From: Gymnogyps californianus
Taxonomy: Eukaryota; Chordata; Aves; Accipitriformes; Cathartidae
Direction: 5' to 3'
Assembly: GCF_018139145.2 (NCBI RefSeq)
Contig: NC_059479.1
Coordinates: 6,138,001-6,202,000, forward strand
DNA length: 64,000 nucleotides
Made by a program: the position numbers and the translations under genes. The stretch's first letter is position 1. Each line of letters begins with the position of its first letter. Below are positions 38,334 to 50,619 of this stretch, piece by piece. The notes under the pieces are model-generated. The model ran no database searches. It was given only the letters and a program-made list of their open reading frames with translations, and was not told where the DNA came from.

Positions 38334-41300
38334 CTAGGTCTGTATGATTTGCAAACTGAATTTAAACCAGGCAGCTGCTGGTAGTTACAGATGCATTCTT
38401 AAAAGCATTTGACAGAAGTTCACAGAAAGCACGTTGTAGAGCATCCACAAAGCCTTTGGAGTTACCCCAACTACTACGTCCTCCTAGCAGAAGAGGACAG
38501 ATAATTTGGGTTTGTTTAGAGGCATCTGGATGGTAATCCTTAACGTGTCAACGAAACAGGTGTTAAATGGCACATGTAAGTAAATTAGACGTTGGAAATA
38601 CTATTAGACGAACAAAAACATTTCTTACCAGCAACAAAAGTATTAAAATAATCACCTTTTTCTCCTCATAGATTGTCCTTAGTTCACTGTTACCTGAACA
38701 AGACTGAATAATGCAATTAAAATGCCAATTAAACTTCATTTCTGTACAGATTTTATTCACAAATCTGAATCTTAAAAAACTCCAAAAAACTATCCAACAC
38801 TGAAAACACAAATTTTCCACAAAATAAAAGTAACCTTTGTCATTTTCTGTTTTCTTGTGTCATATTAAATAGTATTATCCCACACTTTTCTTAAGCATCA
38901 TTGACCAAAACACAATTAACCATCAAAGTAACAAGAGGAAGGTCTTATTTCTACCCTTTGTTTTTCTGTTCTTCTGAGGGAATTTGCTCCGAGTGAACAT
39001 TTCCCGCTCTGCTCCTAATATCTGGGCTGCCTTCTCCTTTAGTCGCCCCATTCCATTTGTTCTGGAGTTGCTGTATTTTCATGCTCCCTGCTATCCTTGG
39101 TTTGCTCTGCTCCACTCCCAGTGACTTCCCAGCACCTGACTCTGCCTAATCACCAGGACACTGTCCATAAAAGCTCATTCTCTCCCAAAATAATTTCATC
39201 AACTGTCTTGAGGAATGGCACACTGGAGGGTCCTAGAGCCACAGGTACATTGAAGCAAGAAACCTGACTGCAAGACAGAATTATTCTCCTCCCATCTTTC
39301 TGCAACCTAGCATGACAGATAATTTGCCTGAAGAAAAACAAAAAGACTGTGTATACAGGGTACTTTTAGGTGAATAGACTGAGGTTAATCTGACGTACCA
39401 TCCTTTGTAAAGACCTAAGACTGAAATCCTGATCCTGCTACAAGCAGCAGCATCAGAGCTCCATACTGAGCTAACCACTTCTATTAATGTCAATGAGAAC
39501 ACAATCAGTGCTCTGCAGAATGTGCCTAAAAAATATCAACTTACATTTCTAGAAGAAAAACATGTAAGCTGCGAAGCATGTACAGTATAATACATACAAA
39601 CAGAGCAAGCAGTCCAGAAATTAGGAACAAGCGAATGAATATTCATATCTGCCATGTAAATTCTTTTATAGATTCATACATCTATATTCAGATCTTTATA
39701 CAGTTTTTTAAAAACTGTTCATATACAAGTCAGAAGAGGCAAGCAAAGATTAGATCTGATCTGTATTTACACAACATCAAAAAGCACAAGGGTAGTTTCC
39801 AAATTCTGTTCTTACTGGGGATGCTAAGAAAAAAAAACAACACCTTCAATTTGTGTTCACAGTATTAAGATTTGTCCACAGTGAATAAAATTGAATGCAA
39901 ATATAAAAGTGAATTTAAATCATAAGATTGACTGTCAGGACTTAAACCCTTACTCTGATTGTGATTTCGGGTTGAAAAGGATGCATTTACCTGATCCAGA
40001 CATAACTAAATCTACTGCCTAATTCAGTCTCGGCTCATACGAAAAACAACCTACATGTGCTATAGCACTACATTTACGCAGAGTGTTACAAGGGTACTAA
40101 CAATACAAAAACGTTTTCTATGTTTTTCCTTTGAGTGAAATTTTTTCCTTATATATCTTGAGTTGTTCTTTTTATTCTTTACTTGACTTAACATGAAGAT
40201 GCCTGGAAGCAGTAAAATATTTTCTCTTCCTTATTCTACTGTCAGCAGCATTACTTTGACCTTATCAGACAAATTTATGTTGACAATTTTCTCAAACTGT
40301 ATTCTCTCATGAGCTACTATAATGTGCATCTTTATATTATCTGGTGTAATTTAGATGTGTGAGGAATTTTTTAATTATTAATTTTGTCCTGTTTTAAAAG
40401 TATATATTAAAAATGTAAAGAAATCCCTGGACACACAAATCTGTGTTGCACTTTATGAATAATACCAATAAATAAATATTAATGCTTCTATTTCATTTAT
40501 ATTTCAAGATTAAAGCTATGAAGCTTGAGATTCCCAATAATTAAGGTTACAATTGCCTAATGCTTCACACTAAAATGTTATAGTACTTTTTCAGGTTGAA
40601 AGTGTGAGGAGCTGCTGCTTACAACACCATAGCACAGTAAGAATGAAACAAAGGCAATGCTGATTTTGTGAATCAGTGAAAAAGGAATTATGTAATGACA
40701 TTTCAGTCCAGTTAAAGAGAGCTTCTAGTGGCACCAGAGATCCACAAAGCTTTCAGATGATGGACATGCACTAATTATTTCAATGGTATTTTTGTTATGC
40801 AACAAAAGGAGAAAAATATGAACGTGGATAAAAACGTTCAATAAATTATAAAGCTGCACGAATTCAACCAAATTCCATTTGCAAAAAGCTTAAAGCTCTT
40901 CCTTAAAACAGCATTAACATGATTCAAGTGATGTTAGATAGTTCATTTGAACCACCTAAATCTTGTTGCAAAGTCCAATGGAAACTTCGAACAGTTAATC
41001 TCACATTTTATTTAGAAATAAAAACTTTCTTCTCACACAGAGAAAGAGATCTGCAGTATATAACTGGCAACCTACAGTTCGCAATTGTCTCCATCCAGCA
41101 ATGCACTTCAGTGCAGTCATGTCTGAGCACAGAAATAATCCACAGAAATAATACACCTGCTGTTAACAGATCTATTTAAATTCTGAAGTAAATGAATATG
41201 CACTCCATGAAAAAGAGTCTAACTGAAAAAAGTATCCAAGGAGGCACATGTGACTCTTTCGGTATCCTCACTTCTGAGAGGTCTCTCAAGAGAAGCAGAT

Positions 41301-41490
41301 GCCCAAGTTCGGGAAACCCCACCTCAGAGGAAGCACTTGAAACTCAACAGTTTCCAGACCACCCTGGCTTTGCCCCCACCTGCCCACCCACATCCATAAG
41401 CACTGTCTGAGTGCAGCGCTCAATGCCAATGTCATGTAGCAGCTCCTTGGAACACCATGAGTGGACAATGACCCCAGGATTAGGGAAACA

Positions 41491-41514
41491 CCCCACCCCA
41501 CCACCTCCCCCCCC
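41491..41514 (-). other. canonical G-quadruplex motif on minus strand
   Basis: The plus strand reads CCCC-A-CCCC-A-CCACCT-C8. On the minus strand this gives a G8 run (enough for two G3 tracts), a 7-nt loop, G4, a 1-nt loop and G4. That satisfies the usual G3+N1-7 rule. Folding or function is inferred only from the pattern. Confidence 0.6.
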
Positions 41515-43664
41515 AAAAATCTGCTAAAGAAGCCCATTATAGATTTTACTTATGCCAAATTTTGAGGACCCTCACAGCAATCTCAGAGTTGCTCATGTAT
41601 GAGAAACACTTCAGGCCATACTCTTAGGAATTAGCCTGAAATATCCAACTTTGGTCTTAGTGAACATCTTTTCTTGCCAGAAGCCTATCACTTCCCCAGC
41701 TCCCCACAGCAGGCTGCTGTAAACAAGGAGCAGTGAAGAGCTCACCTTCTAGCTCATAAATTGCCATGTTGGCTTAATCCCACTCGCATGCATCAGCTCA
41801 GTAAGAGTTAGAATTCTGAAATTCAACTTTCTAAGGCTTTTTCTGGTGTTTCAGTCTGGAATAAAACCATCTCCCTGTGGTGTTAATTTTAAGAAGGCTG
41901 GTTGAGAATCTGTGATATACCATGGGGAGTCCCCACTCCAGAGACAATTCTCTCATGAGTATCTTTGTTTTGACTTCTTATTTCTTTTTTGCTTTGCTTT
42001 TTTGTCATCTCTTTTAAGTGTTTGTCAGGATAACCCCTAAAGAGAGCCCATAGGGATGTTGCGAAGGGGAAACTGAAGGATAAAAATCAAGCTTCATAGT
42101 CCATAGAGTCCGTATTTTTTTTCATATGGAAATCTATGGCCAATCTTCTCTGTGACCCCTGAAAGAGCGATACGAGTGTAGGACCTCACAAGGAGGATCT
42201 GAATTGCTCTGTGCAGCTGGGCTTAGCTGACATTGTTACCTGTTTAGAAGGAGGGAGCCAGAACCACTGGAGTAAAAATGACCTTCATGATGGATGTTTT
42301 ACTTCACAAATAAAACCTCTTGAGTGAAGGAAAACTGCTTTGCTGTGTCTCAGCATAGATCTTGTCCCCTTGCTCTCTAGGTACTACTGGTGGAAAAGGA
42401 CTTTGAGATTAAGGAGACAATAAAATTTCCTTCTCACTTTGAAAGCTGGGGGAATAGGTTTCTGTGGCAAGGAAGCAATAGAGAGATTTGGGGGGGGGGG
42501 AATCCAGCCACGTGGCATTCCTTGCAACTCCCTCAGCCGCTGTGGCATGGACTCACCCATCTGTTATCAGACGACACTTTCACTACAGCTCCAAATTGTT
42601 CAGGGTGGAGATTATTCACATGTCAGCTGGGACTTGGTTTCAGTGTAGCCTGCTCAGCCATCCTGGCAAAACATTTTTCATTAAACATTGGGGAGATGAG
42701 TTTCTACGGCCTGTCAATTATGATAAAGGAATAGGAAAGGGACACGTTCCTCAAAACATTACTTCAGAGAGGTGTGGCTTTGGTGATAAAAAAGCCAATG
42801 GAAAAATGAAAGTTATTTTACTTCTACAGAGTTTTTAAAACTCCTGGGTGAATTCTTCAAGACCGTGTCCCAGCTGCAACGCCGAGGAAGGAATGCCAAG
42901 AGCTCTGCCGCAGAACTGGGGCCTCCCAATGTCGGCAAAAAGACCGCACCTGCTTCTCCCACCATTGCTGGGTTATGCCCCATGACCAACAGGCAATCTT
43001 TATTATGCACCAGATTTAACTTGATCATTTCTGTACTGGTAGCTGAAGAAGACATATGACTCCCACAAAAGATTTATTACTGTTATATCATCTTTTCTTT
43101 TACAAACATTAATCTTCCTAGTGTCCATTATTGATTTACGTATAAAAGATGGTGAAATTAATCAGCTGCTTCAAATTATGCCCATAAGCAATGACTACGG
43201 GAAGCAAAGTCATTTCAGTTTTAATGTAGAATCATGCAGAAAATATTTTAACAAGATGGCATCAAAGAAAAGTAAGCAGAATCCTGAGATATTCAAGAAA
43301 AAAAAAAATCCTTCTTGAAATCAAAACCTCGCATTTGATCTGCAGAATGAATAAGTGCCCACAGTATTCCCCACCTGCTTTTCTGCTTCCCAATTAATAT
43401 TTTGCTTTTGTTGCTGGGCAAGCTGCCAGTGCATATAGTCCACACTACATGATTGTGCTGCTCTTCTGTGAAAGTGACCTAAAATGACATTGAATAATAC
43501 TTTATCCATAGTAAGAGATGTCAGAATAGCCTATAGCAAGCACTAGAAACAGCCATAAGAACACAGGTAAATGTTGGACAGAGCAAATTCATGAGAGATT
43601 GGACAACATTTGACTTCTACTGTAAAACAACACTGTCTCTTCATAAATATATATTTGTATATTA

Positions 43665-43669
43665 TACAC
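43665..43669. repeat. target-site duplication, left copy (LTR 1)
   Basis: TACAC lies immediately before the first base of the LTR and is repeated exactly at 44264-44268 after its last base. A 5-bp duplication marks an integrase-mediated insertion and is the length usual for ERVL-type elements. Confidence 0.85.
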
Positions 43670-44263
43670 TGTGCTGGTTTTGGCTGGGATAGAGTTAATC
43701 TTCTTCATAGCAGCTAGTATGGGGCTATGTTTTGGATCTGTGCTGGAAACAGTGTTCATAATTCAGGGATGTTTTCATTATTGCTGAGCAGTGCTTACAC
43801 AGAGTCAAGGCCTTTTCTGCTCCTCATACCGCCCCGCCAGCGAGGAGGCTGGGGGTGCACAAGAAGTTGGGAGGGGACACAGCCGGGACAGCTGACCCCA
43901 CTGACCAAAGGATATTCCATACCATATGGCATCATGCTCAGCACATAAAGCTGGGGGAAGAAGAAGGAAGGGGGGGACATTGGGAGTGATGGCGTCTGTC
44001 TTCCCAAGTAACCGTTATGCGTGATGGAGCCCTGCTTTCCTGGAGATGGCTGAACACCTGCCTGCCGATGGGGAGTGGTGAATGAATTCCTTGTTTTGCT
44101 TTGCTTGCACGTGCAGCTTTTGCTTTGCCTATTAAACTGTCTTTATCTCCACCCATGAGTTTTCTTACTTTTACTCTTTTGATTCTCTCCCCCATCACAC
44201 CGGGGGGGGAGTGAGCAAGCGGCTCTGTGGTGCTTAATTGCCGGCTGGGGTTAAACCACGACA
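43670..44263 (+). mobile_element. solo LTR 1 of an avian endogenous retrovirus (594 bp)
   Basis: The element opens TGTGCTGGTTTTGGCTGGGA and ends GGTTAAACCACGACA, so it has the TG...CA termini of retroviral LTRs, and exact TACAC duplications flank it. Inside are a weakened TATA box (CACATAAA at 43942-43949) and a polyadenylation signal ATTAAA (44131-44136), followed by a T/C-rich region as expected for R/U5. It shares its body (for example CACAGCCGGGACAGCTGACC) with the copies at 48186 and 50620. No primer-binding site or gag/pol/env remnant follows, so recombination has removed the provirus interior. The 5-bp duplication suggests ERVL-like (class III). The subfamily was not determined. Open frames inside it are fortuitous. 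Confidence 0.93.
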
Positions 44264-44268
44264 TACAC
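44264..44268. repeat. target-site duplication, right copy (LTR 1)
   Basis: TACAC, identical to 43665-43669, directly after the terminal ACGACA of LTR 1. Confidence 0.85.
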
Positions 44269-47200
44269 ATATATTAAATCTTTTATATTTTTTCTCTCTA
44301 AATAAAAATAAGAGATGGTGACAAGTAATCTTTATTAGTCCTACCAGCTGGACTCAAATATATTGTATATGTCAGCTCAAATCTGTGACTGGGGCTCTGT
44401 TCAGTTGATATTTCTCTCATACAAAATATTCATACTTGGGAAATACCTAAAACAAGCCATTTGAAACATAGCATTACTTTTCATCAAGCTAATCCTAGAC
44501 TGAAAAGCAAGATACCACATTGTACAGTTAATTTCTCAGCCAGTTTGAACGATCATGAAAAATCAGAAAAATTTTGTCCCTTCTCCAGTGTTTGAATAGT
44601 GGTACACTCTGAACCAAACCTTAAACTTTTCAAGCTTCTCCATCACTCTGGTTTGTCTCCGTGGTTCCATAGCACTGTCCAGTACTTTTTTTTCACGAGT
44701 GTACAACTGAAGACTAGGGATGTGCTTTGCACTCTGGAGCTTACTGCCTGCCCTTGGAGACCTTTGGATAATGGTGAGACAGGTTTATCACTGTTGTAGA
44801 GGCAGAGAGGAAAAAACGAATGATACGGTAAGTCAGTCTATATAAGCATACACAGATTACGTATGGGGCCAGCAGCATTTAAAATGTCAAACCTAAACGC
44901 TACGCGCATATATAGTAGTAGCTACTCAAGATGCTCCAGCTGAACACAGTGGCCAAACAACTCGTACATGCCTTTATAAGGCAACAGGAATCCATAGAAC
45001 AAACTTGCAATCCTACAGAAGTAAATGGCTTTTGATATTGAATCTTTCAAGGACTGAACACATTACTGATAGCAGGCCATTCCCCTGCAGTAATAGAAGA
45101 TTATAATGTCTGTGATAATGTCAGAGGGCTAGATGTGCAGCATTAACCAACATAGCAGCCAACAGTAATGTATGATGCCGTTCAACTCATTTTCAAGGCT
45201 TGCTCACTTCACAACAGCCTTCGATAAACTGCAAATCCAGTTTAACAGCTGAGCTGAGCAATCAATCATTTAGAAACAAGATTCAGAGCAGTCCTGGTGA
45301 ACACACGGAAGGCAATTAGATGCCACCATTTGTGAAATAATATTTGTGGGAATTCTTCTCCCTCATCTGATTTATTTCTGTCAATCTGCAGTTTAGATTC
45401 TGTGTCATGATTAACTCCTTTGTCCTGAGATGCCATATAAATGTAACACTGGCATTATTAAATGCTTCTGAAAGTAATTCTGAACCTCACAATTGCTGAG
45501 GAAATTGATTAAAGAGAGTCAGCTAGCACTGCTAATTTGCAACTGGCTATTTTTAATGACAGACTGATAAAATGAAATGCTAAGCTTGAGAATAAAACTC
45601 AGTTTATGTAATATGTTAACTTGTACAGAACACATTTGCATAAACATTTGTAGGATAAAATGAGTCCTTGGGCAGTTCAGAATATTCAGGCTGGCTGGTT
45701 TGGAAGAGAGGCTAGACAAAAACATAGTGACTGCACTACCAAATTACAATGTCAAAAGTATCCATTAAAAGTCATAATCTGTTTAACTTGTTTGTCAAGT
45801 TTTACAGAGTAAGTTTTTGGCTTGTGCTCTGCAATTAAACTCATCGGAGAGAGTTCAAAGAACCAATAAAGATGATATTCAAGGACAAAAGAAGTGAACA
45901 AGTTTGGACACATGTAATTCAAGCAAGTATGAAGTAAGAAGATATGCAGTAGTTTCCAAAGGCAGTATCTGAAAGATAGAAAATCCAAGGTGGAGGATAA
46001 TTGCTTTAAGAGAAACAGAAGTGTTTCAGGAATACCAGGATGATATTAAAGAGAAAACTTTTATAAAACAGGTTTGACTAAATAGTAGATCACCTTTTTT
46101 CCCCAAAGAGAGAGACAGAAAAGTATTTGAAGCAATCAAAAGATAAAAATCTGCACTGATTGCTCTCCAGAAAGCAGGGTAAAACTGAATGCCTATGTCC
46201 TTACAAACACATTGGACAGATTTCTAAAACCCTCTGAAAAGCAGGTTTAAGGCAGAAAGAAAAAGAAAAATCTTATTTCTGTAGAGAATGCATCAGGAGA
46301 AAGTTTAAGTGATTATGATTTTAAAATAATTCAGAATATTATAGTAATAGAGACATATTCAATGCAAACACTGCAAATGGATCAGGTTTGCTGACAATCA
46401 ATGCATTAGAAGCTTTTTCAGAGCCCTGAAAACTGATTAACTGCATTTTGAAACCTATGTAAATCAATTGACTACAGCTAAGCAAAAGGTGAAATTCAAT
46501 TTTACAGTAATTTAGGAGTTTTCAAAACATGCACATTTGACAGAGTTTTGAGTGTTTACACAGGGACAAAAGCAAATCTCTCAAACACTAGTTTGTGAGA
46601 ATGGGACACAGCATTGATACATCTGTATTCAGACTGGACTTCGGGTTTTGAAAAGGATGTCTGAGCTGACAATATATGCAATTCAAGTGGTATTTCTTTC
46701 CTGTTGCCAGACTTGACACCTGAATGCTTGATGAACTTCACACAAGGATCTATTCCCAGATAGCAGAGTACAGATGCTATAGTCCTAAAGTAAGAAGCAA
46801 TTTCGTAGTTTATGAGCTTCAGCATCTACCACAATTCTACAAAAAGCAGAGGTCTATCAGCTTAAAAATGCTGGTTTTCCAATAAAAAATAGGGAGATGC
46901 CCATATCAGATACATGAGCGTATCATTTTATCTCAGCAAGTTCTTACCCTCTGATAAGAAATGATATGAACCTCCTGAACATATTTACACACAATAATTT
47001 GCTATAAAGCCACATTTGATTTTCCATAAAAAGTGGTCCACTTTTAAAAATAATCTTCTAAACGATCTCAATTAAGATTGAATTGTCTATTGTATTTTGT
47101 TTTATACATAAATACTTTGAACTATTGTGTAACTGAGTTTGTCAGTATTGGCGGGTATTTGGGGGCCATTATTGTCTTAGTTGTTTGCTGAGACATTAGA

Positions 47201-48180
47201 AAAGAATTCTATGTCAAGCAATTTTCAAATGACATATAGTTTAAGTCAGTGCAAGACTGGATAACAGATAAATTACAGTCCATATTACATTGTATAGGGC
47301 TTGCATTATATTCTTTGTAATGTCTTCACTGTTGCAAGAAAAAAGAATTTTGAACACAAATCTTATAGTCAAATAAATTGCTAATGTATCTTAAGGTGTA
47401 GGCGTCTCCTGATTAAGTACAGTGTTTAAGGTCTAGCTAGAAAACAGATTTTAATCTGCATTCCAACTAGTACTAGTTGTACTTTTTAAAGACTGACAGC
47501 AGAGTTTTCTCCAGAATCCATCAACCTCATTAAGTGCCAGTAAAATCTGGGCTACAATTTAAGATCACAGTGTTTAATGCACTCCAAATAAAAGTCAACA
47601 TAAGCCAATATTCAAATTCAGTGCAACACTTCATTATCTATCCAGGTACAACTACAGTAAATATAGCTCAACAGTCACAGGAAAACAACACACCTCTGTG
47701 ACTTAAATGTAATGAAACAGAGAAAATTAGTGGCTCTTTCCAAAACATAACTAAGGAACATTGTTATTTTTCTCCTACTGTCTAAATATGATGCTTATTA
47801 GTTTTACAGATATATATACTTACTTCAGAATTGAAATAATAAAAGAACTACTCGACAGCAGTAACACAATAAGCAAGAAAACTTAAGTGTATATACATCA
47901 AACATTGAACACTCCATCTGAGAATCTAACCATTACGAGGAACAAGAGTCAGTGCAGGCGCACATCTCATCTATTATGATAATTCATTCTTCTTGCCCTC
48001 TTGGGGCAAGCCCTCATTTTTTTTTGTCCCATTAGCCATTTGGGATTCATTCATGAATTGGCAAATTTACAACATTTTGCATAGTTACTTTTCACTAACT
48101 ATAAATGTCATGGCTAAAAAGAAAATATAATGGGCCATCCATACCTGGTTATACAAAAACATACAAAATTATTCCGGTTG
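44269..48180. other. AT-rich stretch between LTR 1 and LTR 2
   Basis: This 3.9-kb interval was read for retroviral remnants because it lies between two same-orientation LTRs. I saw no primer-binding site after LTR 1, no polypurine tract before LTR 2 and no gag- or pol-like frame. It looks like ordinary unique DNA, with open frames of at most 89 codons and no recognisable domain. Confidence 0.55.
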
Positions 48181-48185
48181 ATATC
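48181..48185. repeat. target-site duplication, left copy (LTR 2)
   Basis: ATATC directly precedes LTR 2 and recurs at 48773-48777 directly after it. Confidence 0.7.
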
Positions 48186-48447
48186 CCGCTGGTTTCAGCG
48201 GGACAGAGTTAACTCTCTTCTTAGTAGCTGGTACAGTGCTGGGTTTTGGATTTAGTGTGAGAATAATGTTGATAACACGCTGATGTTTCAGTTGTTGCTA
48301 AGTAGCACTTATCTTAAGCCAAGGACTTTTCAGTTTCCCATGCTCTGCCAGCAAGCAGGTGTGCAAGGAGCTGGGAGGGAGCACAGCCGGGGCAGCTGAC
48401 CCCAACTAGCCAAAGGGGTATTCCATACCATGGAACGTCATGCCCAG

Positions 48448-48455
48448 TATATAAA
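48448..48455 (+). promoter_or_regulatory. TATA box of LTR 2
   Basis: TATATAAA in the position expected for the U3 core promoter, well upstream of the ATTAAA signal at 48644. Present activity is unknown. Confidence 0.6.
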
Positions 48456-48557
48456 TGGGGGGGAGTTGGCCGGGAGGCGTGGATCGCGGCTCTGGCATCG
48501 GTCAGCGGGTGGTGAGCAACTGCATTGTGCATCACTGGTTTCTTTTCTTATTTCTTT

Positions 48558-48580
48558 TTGTTGTTGTTGTTGTTGTTGTA
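48558..48580 (+). repeat. (GTT)n microsatellite within LTR 2
   Basis: About seven GTT/TTG units. LTR 3 has only an interrupted ATT/GTT run in the corresponding place and LTR 1 has none, so the expansion arose after this copy inserted. Confidence 0.85.
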
Positions 48581-48772
48581 TTCTTTTTCATTACAGTTAT
48601 TATTATTCTTAGTTAGTAGTGTATTTTTATTTTTACTTTAGTTATTAAACTGTTCTTATCTCAACCCACGAGTTTTACTTTTTTTTCCTTTCCTCCTCCC
48701 CACCCCACTGGGAGGAGGGAGGGGGAAGCGGCTGCGTGGTGCTGAGTTGCTGGCTGGGGTTAAACCACGACA

Positions 48773-48777
48773 ATATC
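48773..48777. repeat. target-site duplication, right copy (LTR 2)
   Basis: ATATC, identical to 48181-48185, directly after the terminal ACGACA of LTR 2. Confidence 0.7.
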
Positions 48778-50619
48778 AAAGTAAGGCAACACTTGTCACT
48801 GTCTTTGTCCATATTTCTTTAACAGTAACATAAATACATCATTCATGACTAGGATAGAGGCTTTGTGGCCAGGGCTGAGAGCGCTGAACACAGAGCAGCT
48901 CCGTGTTCAGCAGAGCCGAACCAACACTGACTCATTATTCTTTTTCCATTCAGGTCCCTTACTTTGGCATGTGCCATAAAAAACAGAACATTTGTATTAA
49001 AGCAGCCTCAGAAACAAATAGAAAACTAGTAAGTTAAAAGACAAAGAGAGGGCTTGGCTGGTTTTGAATGGCCACACTAAAGATAGGGAAAGATAGTTCA
49101 GCTTCTAGAAGTAAATTAAAAATTGCTGTCAGTGCCATGTATGTGGACAGAGACTATTCCAACAAAGATAATGAAGCTGAAAAGTATCAATGTCAGTTTT
49201 CAATGTACCTGGAATTTGAAATATATTTTTTCATAAGAAAATTGGATTTTGTAGGAGGATAAACAACAGCATAAAGAAAAAAAGAAGTTGGATTCAGAAA
49301 AGAAAGGAGTACTGCTCAGGGTAATTTCCAAACTGAGTGGAGCAAAATTTGTTAAAAACTCTTTAAAAATGAATAGGTGTGTAATTAGGAAAACAAAAAA
49401 CAGTAGCAAAGATGCTAGAATATCACTGTACGTATGGAAAATGAGTACTGCTTCCCAGAAACACACCTTGGGGAAAAGGCAAAGCCTTTCACAGTCCCTG
49501 TATACGAGAAAGGAGAACAAAAGACATGAATTCATTTGCAGAACACAAAAAACTGCATAAGATTACATTTTTCCTCATTGGTTCTGTTTGTCTTTTTTAT
49601 TGTTGCTGCATGACAGAGAAATCCTTTCCCCTCTAAATGAGAGAGGGCAGGATCCACTCCTTTTTGCTTTGGAGAACAAAAGCCACCCTTTACCTCTATA
49701 GACCAGTCTCTGTCCAATTGCTTCAAAAGACATTTACTGGCACAAAATCATCATCAGGTTTTGACAACAATCTTTCTAATATTTGCTGCTGAAACACCCC
49801 TGATACAATCTTTGATCTTCCTTGTGGTTGTAAGTATCCTCACACAGCATATTGGCTTAGACTACTCACTTCGTAATACTCAGATCCTTTTGTTCCTTAC
49901 CGTAGCTCACCACAAGCATTCTTCTCAGCACATTTCTGAGTATATTCTTAATATATTTCCTGCTTCAGATAAAAGACATGGGCTTCGTCAGAGTCTTATT
50001 TTGAAAATTTTACCTCTACCAATCAATCTACAACAAACATTTTCATGCATTTCTGAGTCACACTGTATGAAAATATGACTACAATTGACTTTTGTTTAGC
50101 TGACAGAAGTACAAAAACTCATGAAACACCCACTAATCAGCATTTCTTTTGGGGGAAAAAAATCCTGAATACAGATTCCTTTAATACAGACAATTACATT
50201 AATAAGGCAGCAGCACCAAGCAATACATGGAAGCACTGAATTTCGCACACACACATGAGATTTGCAGGCCTTGTCAAATAGCTTGCTTCTGGCTATCTTC
50301 AGTCTTGTAACATTTTCACATTAATTTTGGGCAGCATGAATTATCCCACTTTTCAACAAGAAATCCTTGGGGCATTTTAAACATACTTGAAAATAAATAA
50401 TTAATGCATTGGACACTATTAATTAGCAAAACTCAGAAACAGCTACTGTTACAGATCCTGAAAAGTTTTTCTAGACTTGTCAAGCTGTTAATAATAAATA
50501 GGGTGGAAATGGCCAATTAACATACTTAAAGAACAACCTTTATAAACAGTGAAAAATGCTACTTTTTCTGTTCTTTTGATACTAGAAAAAAACATACCAA
50601 CTCTGCTACTTCAGCGCTG
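48778..50619. other. AT-rich stretch between LTR 2 and LTR 3
   Basis: The interval holds the separately listed palindrome near its start and an AT-rich patch with two TAATTA cores (50398-50403, 50420-50425) before LTR 3. An open frame of 105 codons at 49761-50078 and one of 111 on the other strand at 49200-49535 show no recognisable domain. No retroviral gene remnant was seen. Confidence 0.5.
48883..48911. repeat. 29-bp near-perfect palindrome
   Basis: GCTGAACAC (48883-48891), then A, GAGC, a central A, GCTC, C, and GTGTTCAGC (48903-48911). Every pair around the centre is complementary except one A/C pair. It lies 111 bp downstream of LTR 2. Confidence 0.88.

Larger units (their letters stand above)
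30484..43664. other. AT-rich non-coding stretch
   Basis: Unique AT-rich sequence with an A15 run (37595-37609), a T15A8 tract, a C-rich tract, a G11 run (42490-42500) and a GC-richer patch at about 42841-43000. Open frames up to 116 codons cluster in the GC-richer part (42390-43060) and are open on both strands, so they reflect low stop density. At about 39410-39505 a block resembles old amniote repeats containing 'CTGAAATCCTGATCCTGC', too weak to call. Confidence 0.5.
48186..48772 (+). mobile_element. solo LTR 2 of the same avian ERV family (587 bp)
   Basis: This is the same family and orientation as LTR 1. It starts CCGCTGGTTTCAGCGGGACA and ends GGTTAAACCACGACA, with ATATC on both sides. 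The expected 5' TG is not present, so the first bases have mutated or been lost. It keeps a good TATA box (TATATAAA, 48448-48455) 13 bases after a half CRE (AACGTCA, 48434-48440), and an ATTAAA signal (48644-48649). A GTT microsatellite has grown in the R/U5 part. No retroviral interior is attached. Open frames in it (60-73 codons) are not genes. Confidence 0.92.

Noticed and set aside
39405..39505. Ancient amniote repeat resembling 'CTGAAATCCTGATCCTGC ... CATTGACTTCAATGGG'
   Set aside because: Only two short blocks match by eye. Too weak to call without a profile search.
44264..48185. A provirus bounded by LTR 1 and LTR 2
   Set aside because: Each LTR has its own, different target duplication, and the 3.9 kb between them holds no primer-binding site, polypurine tract or retroviral frame.
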